Shown here piece after piece: positions 4,768 to 5,594 of a stretch of 5,594 bases of DNA (the first letter of the stretch is position 1; each line of letters opens with the position of its first letter). Origin of the DNA: Candidatus Poseidoniaceae archaeon (GTDB taxonomy: Archaea; Thermoplasmatota; Poseidoniia; Poseidoniales; Poseidoniaceae); the NCBI GenBank assembly GCA_013330925.1, contig DUHJ01000161.1, forward strand, positions 1,346 to 6,939. The letters run 5' to 3'. Under the pieces are notes generated by a model. The model worked only from the letters and a program-made list of their open reading frames with translations, did no database searches and was not told the origin of the DNA. Position numbers and translations under genes: made by a program.

Positions 4768-5594
4768 ATGAACAAAATACGCGTTGTTCTCTTTGCCTTG
4801 ATGGTGTTGACCGTTTCTCTCGCCGGATGTATCGGTGGTGATGACCCAGTTGAAGACGAAACTCCAGTAGAAACTCTTGATGATTGGCAAGTTCATTTTG
4901 CTTCAACTGCAGCTGATTTACCTACCTGTGATTCAGCAACAGAGGGCCGACTATACTACGTTGACGCCGATTCGGAATTCCAAGTTTGCACAAGTAGTGG
5001 ATGGGATGTAATCGATGTTTCAGGTCCTGCAGGACAAGATGGCGCTGATGGTACTTCGGGAACAAACGGAGTTGACGGCGCTGATGGTAACGATGGTGCT
5101 GACGGAACTGATGGTAACAATGGTGCTGACGGCGCCAATGGAGTTTCCACCTTAATCCGTGTTTTATCAAGTACTACTTGCACAACTGGAGGAAATTCCT
5201 TCGAGATTGGTGCAGATAATAATGGAGATGGAATCCTTGATGTCACTGAAGTTATTGTAACTGTGGATATTTGTAATGGAGTCGCTGGTCCAGCAGGCCA
5301 AGATGGTGCTGATGGAAACGACGGTGCTGACGGTACAAATGGAACCGATGGCCAAGATGGTGCTCCTGGTAATCCTGGTGCTGATGGAAACGATGGTAAT
5401 TCAACGCTAATGGTAATGACGAATCTGAGTTCATCAAGTTCTAATTGTTGGGGAGATGGAGGAGTCCAAATCGATGTTGGTATAGATGACAATAAAAACG
5501 GAGTTCTCGATTCGAGTGAGATCGATGATACAACTTACATCTGCAATGGAGGGGATGGCCAAGATGGAACCGATGGTGCTGACGGAAACGATGG
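4768..5594 (+). CDS. Surface lipoprotein with alternating collagen-like and EF-hand-loop modules (3' end outside window)
   Basis: The frame opens at ATG 4768 and runs off the window after 275 codons. Residues 1-21 are a lipoprotein signal: MNKIR, a hydrophobic core, then the lipobox SLAG-Cys21, followed by an acidic linker (22-39). A small module at about 50-83 has paired Cys54 and Cys74 around GRLYYV and ends in GW, a type often seen before collagen-like tracts in surface proteins. Then come collagen-like stretch 1 (86-124, 13 Gly-X-Y triplets), globular module 1 (126-170; C138, C169; EF-hand-like loop 150-161), stretch 2 (171-209, 13 triplets), module 2 (211-260; C227, C259; loop 240-251), and the start of stretch 3 at 261. 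The modules resemble the DUF7151 type seen between Gly-X-Y tracts in marine microbial proteins (recalled, not searched). It is probably cell-surface and calcium-dependent. GGAG at 4763-4766 is too close to the ATG to be a good ribosome site. Codon use is AT-rich, unlike its neighbours. Confidence 0.88.
   Translation, partial: MNKIRVVLFALMVLTVSLAGCIGGDDPVEDETPVETLDDWQVHFASTAADLPTCDSATEGRLYYVDADSEFQVCTSSGWDVIDVSGPAGQDGADGTSGTNGVDGADGNDGADGTDGNNGADGANGVSTLIRVLSSTTCTTGGNSFEIGADNNGDGILDVTEVIVTVDICNGVAGPAGQDGADGNDGADGTNGTDGQDGAPGNPGADGNDGNSTLMVMTNLSSSSSNCWGDGGVQIDVGIDDNKNGVLDSSEIDDTTYICNGGDGQDGTDGADGND
5023..5142 (+). repeat. Collagen-like stretch 1 (13 Gly-X-Y triplets)
   Basis: Encodes residues 86-125 of the lipoprotein: 13 uninterrupted Gly-X-Y triplets plus a closing Gly. 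The Y position is Asp in 8 and Asn in 3 triplets; Ala and Thr are common at X. There is one proline and no Lys or Arg. At the DNA level it is a degenerate 9-base repeat. Confidence 0.85.
5215..5250 (+). other. EF-hand-like calcium loop 1
   Basis: Encodes residues 150-161, DNNGDGILDVTE. Asp1, Asn3, Asp5, Gly6, Leu8, Asp9 and Glu12 all match the canonical 12-residue EF-hand loop. The usual flanking helices are not obvious, so it may be a loop embedded in a beta-rich module rather than a true EF-hand. Confidence 0.6.
5278..5397 (+). repeat. Collagen-like stretch 2 (13 Gly-X-Y triplets)
   Basis: Encodes residues 171-210: again 13 triplets plus a closing Gly, the same length as stretch 1. Asp is at Y in 8 triplets and Pro at Y in 2 (GAP, GNP). 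No basic residue is present. A partial third stretch starts in register at 5548 and runs to the window end. Confidence 0.85.
5485..5520 (+). other. EF-hand-like calcium loop 2
   Basis: Encodes residues 240-251, DDNKNGVLDSSE. Asp1, Asn3, Asn5, Gly6, Leu8, Asp9 and Glu12 match the EF-hand loop pattern. It is at the same relative place as loop 1 between a Cys pair, which shows that the two modules are homologous despite low identity elsewhere. Confidence 0.6.
5548..5594 (+). repeat. Collagen-like stretch 3, partial
   Basis: Encodes residues from 261 on: GGD, GQD, GTD, GAD, GND and the start of another Gly codon. It is cut by the window end. The last 20 bases repeat, with one or two changes, copies at 5077-5096, 5305-5324 and 5377-5396. 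Confidence 0.8.

Noticed and set aside
5023..5397. RTX-type calcium-binding nonapeptide repeats
   Set aside because: The sequence keeps a strict Gly every third residue and lacks the GGxGxDxUx pattern of RTX repeats.
5023..5594. CRISPR-like or tandem repeat array
   Set aside because: The repeats are in-frame Gly-X-Y codons of a continuous protein frame, with no fixed repeat-spacer structure.

Overview
The window looks archaeal, most like a marine Thermoplasmatota genome of the Marine Group II (Poseidoniales) kind. This is an inference from three things: a secreted protein ending in a PGF-CTERM-type sorting tail, the lack of convincing Shine-Dalgarno sites before most starts, and a large acidic surface lipoprotein with collagen-like and calcium-loop modules. 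No rRNA or other phylogenetic marker is present, so the assignment is tentative.

Layout: (1) 1-501, + strand, 3' part of an FkbM-type SAM-dependent methyltransferase. (2) 591-971, +, a small four-helix membrane protein of unknown function, with a GC-rich hairpin exactly around its stop codon. (3) 1015-1950, +, a histone-deacetylase-fold deacylase with a complete zinc and catalytic residue set. (4) 1995-4106, + (or from 1947, where an ATGA overlaps the deacylase stop), a secreted PhoX-like (DUF839) protein with a Sec-type signal peptide and a C-terminal PGF-CTERM anchor. (5) 4182-4463, - strand, a short ABM-like ferredoxin-fold protein convergent with gene 4; a hairpin sits on the junction. 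(6) 4464-4767, an AT-rich divergent intergenic region with several small inverted repeats and a TATA-like element. (7) 4768 to the window end, +, the N-terminal 275 residues of a lipoprotein that alternates 13-triplet collagen-like stretches with 45-50-residue modules, each carrying one EF-hand-like loop.

Genes 2-4 are closely spaced and co-directional and may be co-transcribed, but their functions (membrane protein, cytoplasmic deacylase, exported phosphatase-like enzyme) do not form an obvious pathway. Genes 1-5 share GC-rich codon use, whereas the lipoprotein gene switches to A/T-ending codons (33 of 43 Asp codons are GAT, against 5 of 26 in the deacylase gene). The right end is therefore compositionally distinct and is the most unusual part of the window. 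I see no mobile element, CRISPR array, tRNA or rRNA.
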